Of a stretch of 64,000 nt of DNA, positions 11,454-25,300 are shown piece after piece (within the stretch, counting starts at the first letter, position 1; the number at the start of each line of letters is the position of its first letter). Below the pieces are notes generated by a model. The model had not been told where the DNA came from, searched no databases, and saw only the letters and a list, made by a program, of their open reading frames with translations. Made by a program: the position numbers and the translations under genes. Source of the DNA: Castor canadensis (taxonomy: Eukaryota > Chordata > Mammalia > Rodentia > Castoridae); the NCBI RefSeq assembly GCF_047511655.1, contig NC_133390.1, positions 168,164,083 through 168,228,082 of the forward strand. The letters are read 5' to 3'.

Positions 11454-11588
11454 GGTCAGCCACTTCTATAGTATCAGTCCTTTCATTGGATGAGAAGTGG
11501 AAGGCCCAACCCTCAACTGTAACTCCTGCCTCAGGAATGGTGGTAGAAGGAAGGTCCTTGAAGCTCCAGGCCAAGCTGGTACCTCTGG

Positions 11589-14500
11589 CTACAGCTTGCT
11601 GTCTGAGATACAGGGCTTTACTCGGATCACACCCTCCTGGGCACAGGACACAGCCAGGACCCCATCTCGACGCCACAGTCGCCCTTGGACCATCCCTCGA
11701 GAGCCACCTGTGGGAGAGAAGGATAAGAATGATTTTCGCTGCTTCAGCGCAGCCAGATGTGCTTCCTGCAAAAGGTCTGGCACAGGGCACACTGAACGTG
11801 ACCACTCCAAAGTATTAAGTGCCCTTTATAAGCCTGTTACAGATAGTCACTGCTGGGGGGCGGGGGAGATAACTCCTCCCGTGGGAACCTCAGTTGACAG
11901 TTTAAATGTGCTTTCACACATCTGCGCACTTCCCCAAACAGATCTGAGGGAGGAGCTGTGAGAAGGTCTCCAAGAGCTTGGCCAAGGAGACTGCTGTGCC
12001 TCATCAGTTCCTTTTATAATAAGCTAAGCCATGTCCTCTAGGCTGGTAATTCATGAAAACTGCCACCACCAAGAGAAAGGAGCTCAGGAAAGGACCTGAG
12101 ACCATGAAGTCTAGTCTTCCCTCCCTCTCCACCTGGAGGCTCTTTCTCCCTTGCTGGCTTTGGGCCTGAGTTTGACGTTCATAAAAATAATTGCTGGTTT
12201 TCCTTGCACATAGCAGAGCTCACTTAGTTCTGACAGTAGCCAAGCGAGGTTGGCTTCATTTGTTGTCACAAATGACACTAAAATCCAAAGAGGCTCAGGA
12301 GCTTGGCCCCAAAGATCAGGCCAAACCCAGTCCCAGGGGTCCTAATCTTGTATTGTGACGCTGTTGGTATCTGAGTATAACATAAAGAGTTCTTCCAAGT
12401 TTTGTCCCTGTTTTATAAAGCAAAGCTTTTATTCATTTGAAATTATTTCCTTAGAAAGGAAGGTAGACACTGATGAGTGAGTCTGGGCTTCTTTCTGTCC
12501 CTGACAAGCAGTGAGGCCCTTAGAGACTCTTGAGTGCTCTGACCCCAAGCATGTTAATCAGCAGAATCACTTAGCAAGCTTCTTAAAAATACAGTTCCCT
12601 GGACCTTGTCCAAGACCGGCTGAGTTAGAATCTTGGAGGTGGCATCCAAATCTGTTTTGAAAAAGCTCCCTCACATGGCAGTCTGATGGGTTACTAGGTT
12701 TAGATTCTGCTGCTTTAATATAACCCTTTGTGTTTAGATGGGGAAATAGGCTCAGGGGGAGACAGGACTTGCTCAAGTTCATATAGAGAATCTGAAGTGG
12801 TTTGGGAACTATAACTGGGTCTCTGAGATAAAATGAATCATATTTCTGGCATGTTACAGAAAGTGAGTGGAACAGGTGTCCTGCTCTTGAGCCTTACTCT
12901 GTTGTTTTAAAGAGGAGAATGTCAAAGGCTGGAGAAGTAGAAGAAAGAAAAAGTGACCTATACAGTGCTCCCAGGAAGTAGAAGGAGACAGCATCACCAA
13001 GGAAATCAGGTCCCTGCCACCCCAAGGCCAGTGTGCCACATGGTCCCACACTCACCGGTCCAGGGACTGTCGCACTCATACAGCATCCAGTGGTCAGCTC
13101 GGAAGGGGGCATGGAACCACATAGAGTGGTCTAGTGAGGCCATGAATTTCACCTCATACTTCCAATGGTGGGGCAGCATAGCTGTGCCCAGGAAGGCATA
13201 ATCGGAGATATAAGCGGCCACACAGCAATGCATCTTGATGTCTCCTTCCCCTGCAACAGGTCCCAGCCCCATGAATCTTAGGCTCCTAGGCTTTACAGCT
13301 CAGGACCTGCAGGGAGGTGGGGGTGAAAGGGACTGCCGTGCACAAATGTGCAAACTAGTCATTGCACAAGGGCACCTGGCCCATGGTTGTGTGTATGTAG
13401 AGATGAAGGAGGTGGGGACTGGGGGAGGGTGGGGGTGAATGAGAACTAAAATCCAGTCTTCCCAAGTCTCTCCAGCTAGTCCTAGAAGTTGCCTCCTCCA
13501 ATTTGCATAAAGGTGCCTTATGGTTAGCACCAAACCTGAATAAGAACCCCAGCACGGTGCTTTGTCTTCCCCAGAATGGTCCAACATTGGAATTAGAGTC
13601 ACCTTCCCATGCAGAGGGCTGAAGGCTCTCATGAGAAGCTGAGCCGACTTTCTAATGCTGCAGATTAGGAAACAGGCCTAGAGAGGGGAAGTAGCATTCC
13701 CAAGGCCACAGAGGGCAAATGAGTGGTGGGCCTAGACCTCTGGAGAGTGTTTTCCTCTAATCCGTGGGTCCTCTTACCAATATAGCCCCGAGCTCGCACC
13801 CAGAACATCTGTTTGGGTTCCATTCTCTGCAGCTGGCCCACAGTGGGTGGGTTCACCAGCTTAACCTCAATGGGCACATCTTGGGCAGCAATTCGGTTCA
13901 GCCCCACTCGGTACTTCTCTTTGAGGTCAGGGTCACTGAAAGTAAAGGGGAAAGGAACAGGAAGACTCAAGGAGAGGGGAGCCTCTCATCTGTGCTGCCT
14001 CTTTGGACCGCCCCCCCTCATTCTTCCTCAATGACTTCTGACTAATCCCCAAAGCTTCCTTCTTTATGTGGCAGGCACTACTTCAGCCATGTAGCCTTGT
14101 GGGAATTAGTCATCTCAGCCTATTTTCCCATCCACAAAATGTAAATACTAATAATAATCTATGTCATAGGAACACTGTGGAAAAGGTGAGATAATGCTTA
14201 TAAAATCAACACATCCCAGCAGCAAGCCATATAATATTCTCCGCTCCAATTACTGCATGTACCACGTAACTCACACATCACAGCAGCCTTGTGAGTCAGG
14301 TACTGTTACCACCCTGCTTGATAAATGAAATAACCACACAGATAGCATATTCAGAGGGGGAATCCAGGTAGCTTGCTCAGAGGGTGGAGGAGGCAGGATT
14401 TGGGCTCAAGGAGTCTGGTCCTACAGTTAGTCCCACACCTAACTACTTCATTATTCTTATAGTTAAGAAACAGGCTGCCTGACCTGCCTAACCCCGAGCA

Positions 14501-16102
14501 GCAGGGAACACTATCTTGAGGACATGAAGGGAGGCATTTCAAGTGAAGACCCTTCAACCCAGAAACAACCACCCTTAGTGCTCTTCATAGGTTTTGCCAT
14601 TTTCACCCCATCCTCCAGGTGCTGTCCAGTAGAACCTTTTGTGATGGTGGAATGTTTATCTGTGCAGTTCACTAGGGTAGTGACTAGCCACGTGTGACTA
14701 TTGAGTGCCTGAAGTGTGGCTAATGTAACTGAGGAACAGATTGTTCCTTCTATTTCATTTTAATTAATTTAGTATAATGAACAGCACAGCTCTAAATTCA
14801 GAGTCCTATAACAACGCCTTCCTTTCACTCAGCAAACATTTGTTGAGTTGCAGCCACACACCAGGTCTGTGCTTATTGTATAATAAATCGTATAATTACA
14901 ATTTATAGAGCAGACTAATTGCCTTATACTTCTTATTTAATCCTCACAGCAGCCTTATGAGGTAGGAGTTATGAATAGCTCCATTTTATAACTGAGAGTA
15001 TGAACTCAGAGTGGGCAAGCAACTTGCCCAAACTCACACAGATGGTAGGGACAGTCAAGATTTGAATTCTGCCCACTTAGGCTCCTGAATCCGTGTCCAT
15101 CCCACACACCTTGCTGTTGCCCAAGTGTCCCACAGGATAGAGAACCTGTCCCTATGATATACCTGGGAAGTAGGCAGGGCAGAATGACTATTCTTATTTT
15201 TTTTAGATAAAGAAAGTAGGGTCTTGAGAGACTGGTTGGTTGGGCAAAGCCTCGTAACGGGTAAGCACTAAGAGATGCACAGCCCGGGCCATGTGTCTGG
15301 ATTGTCTGGACCCAGAGTTCTTTGCCATACACCAGCATTTTTCATACCTTATTGCCTGTGATCTCAATAAGGTACTTTGAGTTAGCCAGGTGCCAGTGGC
15401 TCACGCCTGTAATCCTAGCTACTCAGGAGACAGAGAGCAGGAGGATTAAGGTTCAAAGCCAGCCTGGGCAAATAGTTCCTGAGACCCTATCTTGAAAAAA
15501 ACCATCACAAAAAAAAGGAAGGTGAAGATGGCTCAAGGTGTAGGCCTTGAGTTCAAACCCCAGTACTGCAAAAAAAAAATTAAATAAATAAATAAAAGCT
15601 ATTTTAGGTTGGAGGTATGGCTTAAGTGGTAAAGCACCTGCCTAGCAAGCCAAAGCTCTGAGTTCAAACTCCACTACCACCAAAAACAACAAAATATATA
15701 TATATATATATTTTTTTTACCAAGTGACAGTCAAAATATTTGACATGCCCTAAGGTAGTGACCAGTCAGTGGGCCATGACTCAGCAGCAAGGTTGTAGAG
15801 GACACTCAGCCTCACCAAGCATTAATTCCAAAACTGCTGGATCTTGGGCCTAAAGGGGAGGGGGCTTACTCAGGGGACTGGGGAAGCAGCTATTTACCAA
15901 ATGGTTACATAATAGTTCAACATATTCACACCCAATAAAGCTATAACCCTGCCTGCACTGGCTAAATAGAAGGTCAGCATTTAAGGTAGTGACCCAACAC
16001 ACACAGATGCACACCTGCTCACACAAATCAGAAACACAACTGAAACTCAACTTTCACAGGATTCTTACCTTCATTACATACAGTATCTTCTTTTTCACTT
16101 GT

Positions 16103-16139
<37 letters not shown>

Positions 16140-19100
16140 AATTATATCAAATTTTTTTTATTGTGCAGTGGATTCAACCCAGGGCCTTGTGTACGCTTAG
16201 CACGTGGTCTACCACTGAGTCACACCTCCAGTTCATTTTGCTCTGGTTATTTGATCTCAGCGGGTACCTTCTGGGAGAACTATTTGCCTAAGCTTCTCTA
16301 ACCATGATCCTCCCAATCTCAGCCTCCAAAGTAGTTAGGATTACAGGTGTGAGCCACTAGTGTCTGTTTTTAATGCATGGCCAAAGTGCACTAAGGGCCT
16401 CTGTGACTTACTAACGGGCAACTAGAATCTGGAAACACTGCCCTGGAGCCTGCAGGTCTCTTACCTTAAATACTTGTCAATAAGGGTGTCATGGTCCAGC
16501 AGCTCTTCTGGTGGGGGCGCAGCAGGCATGGAGAACTGGTGCATCACGGGGCTGGGCTGGGTCTGTTGGAAGGAGGCCTGGAAGATGAAGATGGGTTGAC
16601 CATGCTGTATGGCCTTCACAGAGCGCACTGAGAAGCTTGCTCCTGTTCGTGTCCGCTCCACCTGGTACAGCACTGGCACCTTTGGGTCCCCTGGAGTGGG
16701 CACAAGGGAAATGGTGAATAAGTCCACAGGTCCCTGTCGTCCTCACAATGGCCAGATAGGCACCTCTGTTCTGCTCATCCATTCCATTTCTTCTCGGTAG
16801 CTGTTGACCCAGGCTTGCTAAAACTCAGGTACTATGTGGATACAGAGCGAACACCAGACCTTGTGATCAGGCTGTTCCCAGTGCAGGAGCACAGAGCAGC
16901 AAGGATGTTAACAGATTCCCTACACTCAAATCCTGGCTCTACCAGTAGTCAGCTGTGTGTCCCTGGGAAAGTCCCTTAACTTCTCTGAGCAATGTACTCA
17001 TTTGTAAAATGGGTGATCATCTTAAGTGTTTACCTCATAGGATCTTCGTTTTTTGGCAGGGGAGCACCGAGGTCTGAACTTAGGGTCTCACACTTATACT
17101 TACTAGGCAAGTACTCTAACCACCTGAGCCATTCCACCAGCCCTTTTTTGTGTTGGCTATTTTCCTTCTTTTTTTTTTCTTTTTGCAGTACTGGAGTTTG
17201 ATCTCAGAGCCTTCACCTCAAGCCACTCCACCAGCCCTTTTGTTGTGATGGGTTTTTTCAAGATAGGGTCTCTTGATTTGCCCGGGGTTGGCTTGGAACT
17301 GAGGTCCTCCTGATCTCTGCCTCCTGAGTAGCTAGGATTACAGGTGTGAGCCACCAGCGCCCAGCTTATGTTGGGTGTTTTTTCTTTCTTTCTCTCTCTC
17401 TCTTTCTTTCTTTCCTTCTTTTTTTGTGGTACGGGGGTTTGAGTTCAGGGCCTACACCTTGAGCCACTCTACAAGACCTTTTTGTGATGGATTTTTTCCA
17501 GATAGGGTCTCGGGAACTATTTGCCAGGGCTGGCTTTGCACCGAAATCCTCCTGATCACTGCCTCCTGAGTAACTAGGTTTACAGGCGTGAGCCACTGGT
17601 ATCCAGCTACCTCCCAGGATCTTAATGAAGTTTAAGTGTTATAAAGTGTTTAGAATACTATCTGGCACACAGTGAATGCTCTACAATTGTTAAATACTCT
17701 TAGTTGTTTTGTTTTCCTCTCTTTCTTTTAAGACAGACTCTCACTATGTTGCCTTGTTTCAAACTCCTGGGCTCAAGCAATCCTCCTGCCTTGGCCTCCT
17801 AAGTAGCTAAATTTTGTCTTGTTTCTTCTGTGCCTAGATCTTTTTTTTTTTTTTTTGAGAATAAACAAAGGTTATTTATTCAGAGACTGTTATAGCAAGA
17901 AATTAGCCCCATCACTTGTTTCAGGAGGGGACTCAAAGGCAGGCAGGTAAGTGAGAAGCCTGATAGTGAGGAAAAGGGAAGGCTTGCCCTGATCAGAGGC
18001 TGTGGGCATAGGGAAGCTGTAGGTGGGTGAACTGGAAGGGGATTATCCTATGTAACTGGTTAGGGCTGACTTTCTCCAGTTGGTCCCAAGTAGGAAACAG
18101 GAGCAAAAATTAAGGGAGCTGTCAATGAAGTCCTGGCTGTCAAGGCTGATTGTTACATGGGTGACTGTTTTCTTTCTGGACTGGTTGCTAGAGACCAGTA
18201 CTAGTAGAGTAGTCTGGCTTCCAGCAAGCCTGACTTGCAGATTGCAGCTGTGCTGGTTGCTGCTCGCTGTGCATAATCGGTCTGTGTTATATGTGGCCTG
18301 GTCATTGTCTGTACATTCAGTCTTTCTCAGGAAAGGCCCTCTGCCAGCCATTTTGTCCCTAATGCAAAGAGAAATCACTTGATCTCTCTCCTGCTATGTC
18401 TGTGCTCCAATGTAGAGGGGGAGGCACTCACCTGGAGTTGGAGAACATCAGCCATCAGGAAGGATTTTTAGGGAAAAAGAGCTACTCTGGTATTCCTCAA
18501 GTCCCTCTCTTTCTCTGAATTAGGCTCACCTTGGGGAATCCTGACACCTGGGCCATAAGACATCTTAAGGATGATTTTCAACTTTATTATGAAAGAAGCA
18601 AGTCTAGAAGTGTCGCCTGCTCTACCCCAATCCAAACGCTGACCATAGCAAGCCCTGGGGCTCAGCAGCAGCACCTACACCACTATCTGAAGCCTGGCTG
18701 GTTTGCTTAGCTGAGTGAAATTGGGCATTGCCATAAGGGGCGCTGTTAGCAGAATGGGAGCTTGTCAAAGGTCTCTGAGGAAGGCCTACCAAGATCCAGA
18801 CACACGAGGGAGCTCCATGTGCAGTCTGATTTCAGGGGCTGGAAAGGAAGCTTCCTTTTCTTACCACTGAACTTTAAAAACCGAACAAAACCATGGCTCA
18901 GTGACAGAGCCCTTGCCTAGCAATTTGGAGGCCCTAAATTCGATCCCAATTACTTCCAAAAAACAAACAAACAAAAAACTCTAATCCAATCCTTATGCCG
19001 CAGCAAAAATGCAAATTCCCCCAGGAGGATCACAGAACTTTCAGTATTACAATTTACCCATCAGTGTCAATAAATTCCAGATCTATTCTTGGAATGTTAC

Positions 19101-20881
19101 TCTGATGACCGAGAGTCCCTCTCAGGTCTCCTCTCCCTAATAAAGGCCTGCTGCTTATGAAGGTCACAGATTCTTTCTCAGTATCTCTCTCTTTTCAGCT
19201 TCTTCATTTTCCTTTCAGAAACCATTAGCCAATGGTTATCATGGAGTAGGTGCTCCACACAGGTATGTTTTCTCATGTTGATCTCACAATAACTGTAGAG
19301 TGGTTCTCATCCCCATTGTTCAGACAAGGATACAGATGCTTTAAAAATAGTTTTTAAAGCTGGGTGCTGGTGGCTTACACTTGTTATCCTAGTTACTTGT
19401 GAGCCAGGGAAATTGAGGCATGGGAAACAGCAGCTAGGAATTGACAAATAAGCATTATACTAATGAATAGCTTGATTAAAAACATATAGATACTCTGCTT
19501 TAAGCCTTAATACTCCCTCAGCAAACTGCAACATTTACAAAAAGAAAAAAAAGGGAAAAAGAGCAGCTCTCTCCTCTGACCTTGCCTGCTTGCCCCAAAA
19601 TAATTAGTGCACTCTGAGAACTGGGCAAGGATATCTTAAAGAAAGACTCATAACCTGGGAAAGAAATCTTGGGAAAATGACTCCTCTGAGTACAAAAAAT
19701 GTCTACAAAGAAAAATACTTATCTCAAGGATGGACACCTGTCCTGAAGGGACATCTGGCGGGACCCAGCCTCTGTTTAACAGGGTGTTCAAATGTCTGTC
19801 ATAGTGACTCAAATTTAACTAGCCGGCCAACCTTGACGTCTCTGGGCCCAGTTGATAACAGTGTAACACCAAACGTGATAAAACAAACAAAGAGGAGCAC
19901 TCTTTCCTAAAGCAAATTTGAGCCAAACCCCAACCGACTTCTTCACCATAAATACTCCTGATGTTAGAGCACTCCTTGCGCCTGTTATCAGATGTGCCCG
20001 CATCCATGTCTGGTTTGTGGACTATATTTCTATCTTTCCTTTGCCTTGCTTTACTGATAAACTTCTTGGTCTCTACCTCAATGTGTACTAAAATTCCTTT
20101 CTGCAACACCACAAACTTGGTATACAGGGGCAGGAGGAGGCCTCCTCCCTTTTGGAGACCTCCCTAGAGTGTGGGCTGTTCTGGTAACACTTGGAAGGCT
20201 GAGATCAGGAGGATCGAGGTTCAAGGCTAGCCTGGGCAAACAGTTTGTGAGACCCTCCCCCCCCATCTCCAAAATAACCTGACCAAAATGGATGGAGCTG
20301 TGGCTCAAGCAGTAGAGTGCCTTCTTTGCAAGCCTGAAGCCCTTAGTTCAAACCCCAGTCCCACCAAAAATAATAATAATAATAATACATTTTTTTGGAA
20401 GACAGTCATACACATTTGTTCACATATTCTCTATAGTTGCTTTTACCCACAGAAACTAAAGTATTTGTTATCTGGCACTTTATAGAAATGCTACTGACCA
20501 CAGCTCTGGACTCTCCAGACTCTAAACTCTAATAGCAAGTCAAATGACCCTTGCACACTATTTTACCTCTGTTTAGAAAAACTAAAAACACCCAATGAGG
20601 ATACCCCGGCAGGTCACTCTCCCCGAGCTCTGCCCTAGTGGCACATGGGAGCACAAGGCTCTGCCCCATGATGTACAGTTCCTTTCCACAATGCTGGAGA
20701 AAAAGCCGGGCCTTGAGTCTGCACCTGCATATTCCTACGACTTCTCAGAGTCCTCTGGGTAATGACTGGGGAGATAAACCATCCAGAAAACACTAGAAAA
20801 AAAAAAAAAAAGAAAAACTAAAACCAAAATAAAAGCCCAATCTGTCTGGGTTTTAGTATAAATGTATGTTTTTGGGGGGTT

Positions 20882-20916
<35 letters not shown>

Positions 20917-22305
20917 AGGCCAGGTCTTACCATGTAGCCCAGGAATGCCTGGTGCTCTCTGAACCCAGAGAAGTTAAATAATCAGCTCAAGTCAGGCTGG
21001 CCCCAAAGTACCTGTGCTCTCAGCTTCTCTACTCTGTTGACTCTCTTCTTTTTTCTTCCTTCTTCTTTTTCAGTACTGGTGATTGAGTCCAGCGCCTCAC
21101 GCATGTTAGGTAAGTGCTTACCCCTTGAGGCACACCCCAGCTCTGTTTATCTGATTTTCCAAGAAACCAGAAGTAAGAAATTGACCAAAGTTCCCAAATA
21201 AGCCAGATTCAATTGGCATGATAATAAAGTTCCCTCAACTCTATTTTTTGCAGGGGTCAGCAAATATTCCCTTATACAGAACAGGTAAGCCTGAAGTAGA
21301 CTGATGTTAACCAGCAAGTTGTTTTTCCATTGCTCTGTCCTGTCCCAACTTTATAAGGAAAGCAACTTTTCTTTTTTTTCCTTTTTTGCAGTATCAGGAT
21401 CCTACGTGTTCAGCAAGCACTCTACCACTAAACTATGCCTCCAGCTCCAAGGAAAGTACCTGCAAAATGACCAATCTGCCTTTTGTTCTTTGTTTCTATT
21501 TTCTTCAGCATTTCTCTGTCTTAAAAAAGCCTTCCTCTGCTTGATTAATTGGAATGCTTATTTTATTTCATGGAATGAAATGTTGCATGGTTCTAAAAAT
21601 CAAAAATAAAGTCAAGTGAGATCTTTAAGCACAGCCAGGTGCTGGTGGCTCATGCTTATAATCCTAGCTACCTGGGAGGCAGAGATCAGTTTGAGGCCAA
21701 CCGAGGCAATTTGTTCAAGAGATCCTATCTCAAAAAAATCCAACACAAAAAAGGGGTGGTGGAATGGCTCAAGTGGTAGAGTGCCTGCCTAGCAAGTATG
21801 AGGCCCTGAGTTCAAATCCCAATACAAAAAGATCTTTAAACCCTGGGTGTGATGATGCACACCTGCATGCCAGCACTCAAGAGACTGAGGCAGAAGATGT
21901 GGAGTTCCAGGACACCAGCTTGGTCTACATAGGGAAACCCTGTCTCAAATGGAAAAAAATCTTTAAATTAGATTGTTGTAATTTTGTCATTTGACATTAC
22001 TTCATTCTGGACTAAAAATGAAATATACGTGGCTATGTTCTGAATCATGCAAACTTTAGTTGCTTACATAAATTCATCATCAAAACATATACTTCTTTTA
22101 GCTGGGCATGGTGGTGGATGTCTATAATCCCAGCACTTGGGTGAATGACGAAGGAAGATCTTGAGTTCAGGACTGGCCAGGGCCACATAGTAAAACCCTA
22201 TCTCAAAAACAAACAAACAGCCTGTAATCCTTGCCACTCAGGAGGCAGAGATCAAGAGGATGGAAGCCAGCCCAGGCAAATAGTTCACAAGACCCTATCT
22301 CAAAA

Positions 22306-22349
<44 letters not shown>

Positions 22350-25300
22350 CACCAAAAAGGGCTGGTGGAGGGGCTCAAGGTGTAGGCCCTGAGTTCAAAC
22401 CCCAGTATCCTGGTGGAGAAAAAAAAAAAAACAACACTTTTTTTTTCTTTTTGGAGACAATGTCTTCTTATTGTAGCTCAGGCTAGCCGCAACTTGAGAA
22501 CCTCCTGCCTCAACCTTCTTAGTACTAGGATTACAGGCATAAACTATCATACCAGGTCTCAAAAAATGATAGTAACATACCAGACCCTGTACTAAATACT
22601 TTTTTTTTGTGGTGCTGAGGTTTGAACTCAGGGCCTTCACCTTGAACCACTCCACCACCTCTATTTTTGTGATTTTTTTTTCAAGATAGGGTCTCATGAA
22701 ATATTTGTGAGATCCTCCTGATCTCTGCCTCCTGAGTAGTTACGATTACAGGCGTGAGCCACAAGCACCCGGCTCTGTACTAAAAACTTTACTAGCCAAG
22801 ATTCACAGAATTTTTCATCACAGTATGAAGAGATTCAAAAGGTTCAATACCCTCGCATAGCAAAACAAAATAGCAGGGTACCTCACTAGAACAATTACAA
22901 TATAAAAAGTCTAGCACTTCTGGAACTTAAACCAAAGTAAAGAAATAAACAAACATTCACTTCCAACTATCATGAAGGTAAGAATTGGGCTGGGCCAGCA
23001 TAAATAATCAAATAAATACTTTAGAGCAATGACTATCAGGGAGGAAGAAGCAAAAAAAAAGAATGGAAAGTGAGAGACATTGTGAAGGGAGCAAATAACA
23101 GAAGTGACTTTGTCTTAGATAAGGGAGATGGACAGGAAGGCACCTTTAAATAAATATCTAAGAAGACACCATGAGCAGGCTCTTCAGAATAGAAAAATAG
23201 CCAGGACGAACTGAGCAGATTCTCCTGGAATGTCCAGTTTGATAAGGACGGGGATGACCAGGTGGTCAGGTTCAGCAGGAAGTCAACTAGATGACATCCA
23301 ATCACAAAGTACTTTCAAGGTAGACTAGGTGGACCTAAGTCAGTCAGAGCCCTGTATCACTCCCAGATTCCAGCTATACTACGGCTTAGCTTTTCTTAAG
23401 CCCCTCCCATTAGTGTGGGAGGTTTCTTGTCCTTTTAATAAACTTTGCACTTGCTTTACTCTCAACTCCTGGTCCAGCATATTCAATCATCAACTTTACC
23501 CCAACACCAACTCAGGATCAGCAATCCAGTATCAACATAAGAAAGTATAAAAAAGTAGCCAGGTGCTGGTGGCTGCCGCCTGTAATCTTAGCTACTTAGG
23601 AGGTAGAGATCAGCAGGATCTTGGTTCAAAGCTAGCCCTGGGCAAATAGTTTCTAAGACCCTATCTTGAAAAATCCCATCACAAAAAAAGGACTGGTGGA
23701 GTGCCTCAAGGTGTAGGCCCTGAGTTCACACCCCAGTATCTCCAAAAAAAAAACCACGAAACAGTATTTTATTATAACTTTTTTTTTTGTGTGGGACTGA
23801 GGTTTGGGGTTTGAACTCAGGGCTTCATGCTTGCAGGTGCAGATGCTCTGCCACATAAGTCATACCCCCCCTCAGTCTATAATAACTTTTTTATTTGTAA
23901 AATGAAGGGGACACTCAGGTTTTTTGCTATTTTTTTTATTGTTGTTTTTGGTTTTTTTGTGATACTGAGGATGGAACCCAGGTTCTTGCCCATGCTAAGC
24001 AAGCACTTTACCAGAGTCACATTTTCAGCTACCATTTTTTCCCAATGTGTCTTTTTGTTTTGGTTTGCAGTACTAAGGTTTGAACTCAGGACTTTGCACT
24101 TGAGCCACACTCCCCAGCCCCCAATGTTTTCTTAATACAAATTATATATTATAAAGTTTGACAAAAATATTCTCAGTTGATGGGTCTATGCATAAAATAG
24201 TGACTCTTAAAATTGGAGGCATCTGCCCTAGGGGGAGTAAGAAAGAGGAAAAGTATTGTATTTGTTGTTTTTTTTAAGAAAGTAAGGGTTTTAAGTGATT
24301 ATTCTCCTTTGTTTGGCCCCAGAGTTGTAAGCACCTATAGAAAGCATCCCACTAAAATACCTGTGGTTCTGCCCCTCCTAAATTTCACAAATGGTACAAA
24401 CCAAGCCTCTGGGCAGGGAGGTAACCTCATTCAAGGTCACATTGCAAATTACTTCAAAGCTGAAATTGGGGCCTACCTCTCTCTCAATCTTTTTCAGACA
24501 GTGCTCTGTCTTTTCCAACCCAAGCTGCCTACTTCTAAGCCCCTGGAAGAGTTTACTACAATCCTCTGACATTCTAGCACAGTCTTGGTACCAGAAGGCA
24601 CATAAAGAATGAAGGACAAGCCAGGTGTGGTAGCATATGGCTGTAATCCAAGTCAGTATTTGAGAGGCTGAGACAGGAGGATCTCAAATTTGAGGCCAGG
24701 CTGGGCTACATAGTGAGTCCCTGTATCAAAAAAAAAGGGGGGTGGGTGGGCTGGAGGTGTGCTCAAGTAATACAGTGGTTACCTAACAAGTGCAACACCC
24801 TGAGTTCAAACCTTAATACAGTGGAGTAGGGTGGGGAAGCCCCATCAGGAACAATTAAACCACACAGTCTTGTGTCATCACAAGCCAGAGAACAAGCAGA
24901 GTCTCAGCAGGACTGAAGTGTAAGGTTCTTTGTTGGCCCCAGACATTGTTCCTCCCTAGGCACCTCTTAAGACTGACTATCTCTCTTTCTCCCACTCCAG
25001 CCTCCCCTTCTGTGATTCTCCCCTCTTTTTTCCTGTCTCTTCAGTCATCCCCAAAGCCAAAGACTGGTGACTACCGGGACACTAGAGCTGGGCTGGAGGC
25101 AAGGAGCCAGGGTGCCAGGTTTACCTGCCCGAACAAAGTAGCAATGCAGAGAATGCACGTGAACATCTTCACTCACAGACTTGGCTGCAGCTACCAGAGC
25201 TTGGCCCACGATCTGACCTCCAAAGAGCCGCTGGGTGGTAGGTACCCAGTAATGCCTTCCTCTGTGGGAAGAGGAAAAGGGGGAAAGACTTGAGGACACT

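Larger units (their letters stand above)
16691..25124. repeat. ACOT8 intron 2: dense SINEs, a split MIR and two LTR-like fossils
   Basis: A MIR at 16920-17046 resumes at 17624 after a block of minus-strand SINEs (listed separately). Further elements: a B1-like copy at 17712-17815(-); an ID at 18890-18985(+); a B1 part at 19355-19420(+); a dimer at 20170-20385(+) with an AAT run; a B1 at 20915-20960(-); IDs at 21061-21145(-) and 21381-21455(-); a dimer at 21633-21830(+); B1 at 21842-21960(+) and 22102-22215(+); a dimer at 22216-22430(+) holding an AAAT microsatellite (22303-22348); B1 at 22440-22560(-); a dimer at 22600-22775(-) and another at 23553-23755(+); IDs at 23779-23876(-), 23940-24035(-) and 24057-24120(-); B1 at 24620-24735(+) with an ID at 24745-24835(+). 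Positions 17880-18880 and 24130-24610 have no recognised element. Confidence 0.65.

Noticed and set aside
15388-15712. Possible exon in ACOT8 intron 3 from a plus-strand SINE pair
   Set aside because: The sequence is a SINE dimer plus ID with A tails, and is antisense to ACOT8 without paired splice sites.
24213-24569. 118-codon open frame in ACOT8 intron 2
   Set aside because: No recognised domain, low-complexity start, overlapped by frames on the other strand; no splice context.
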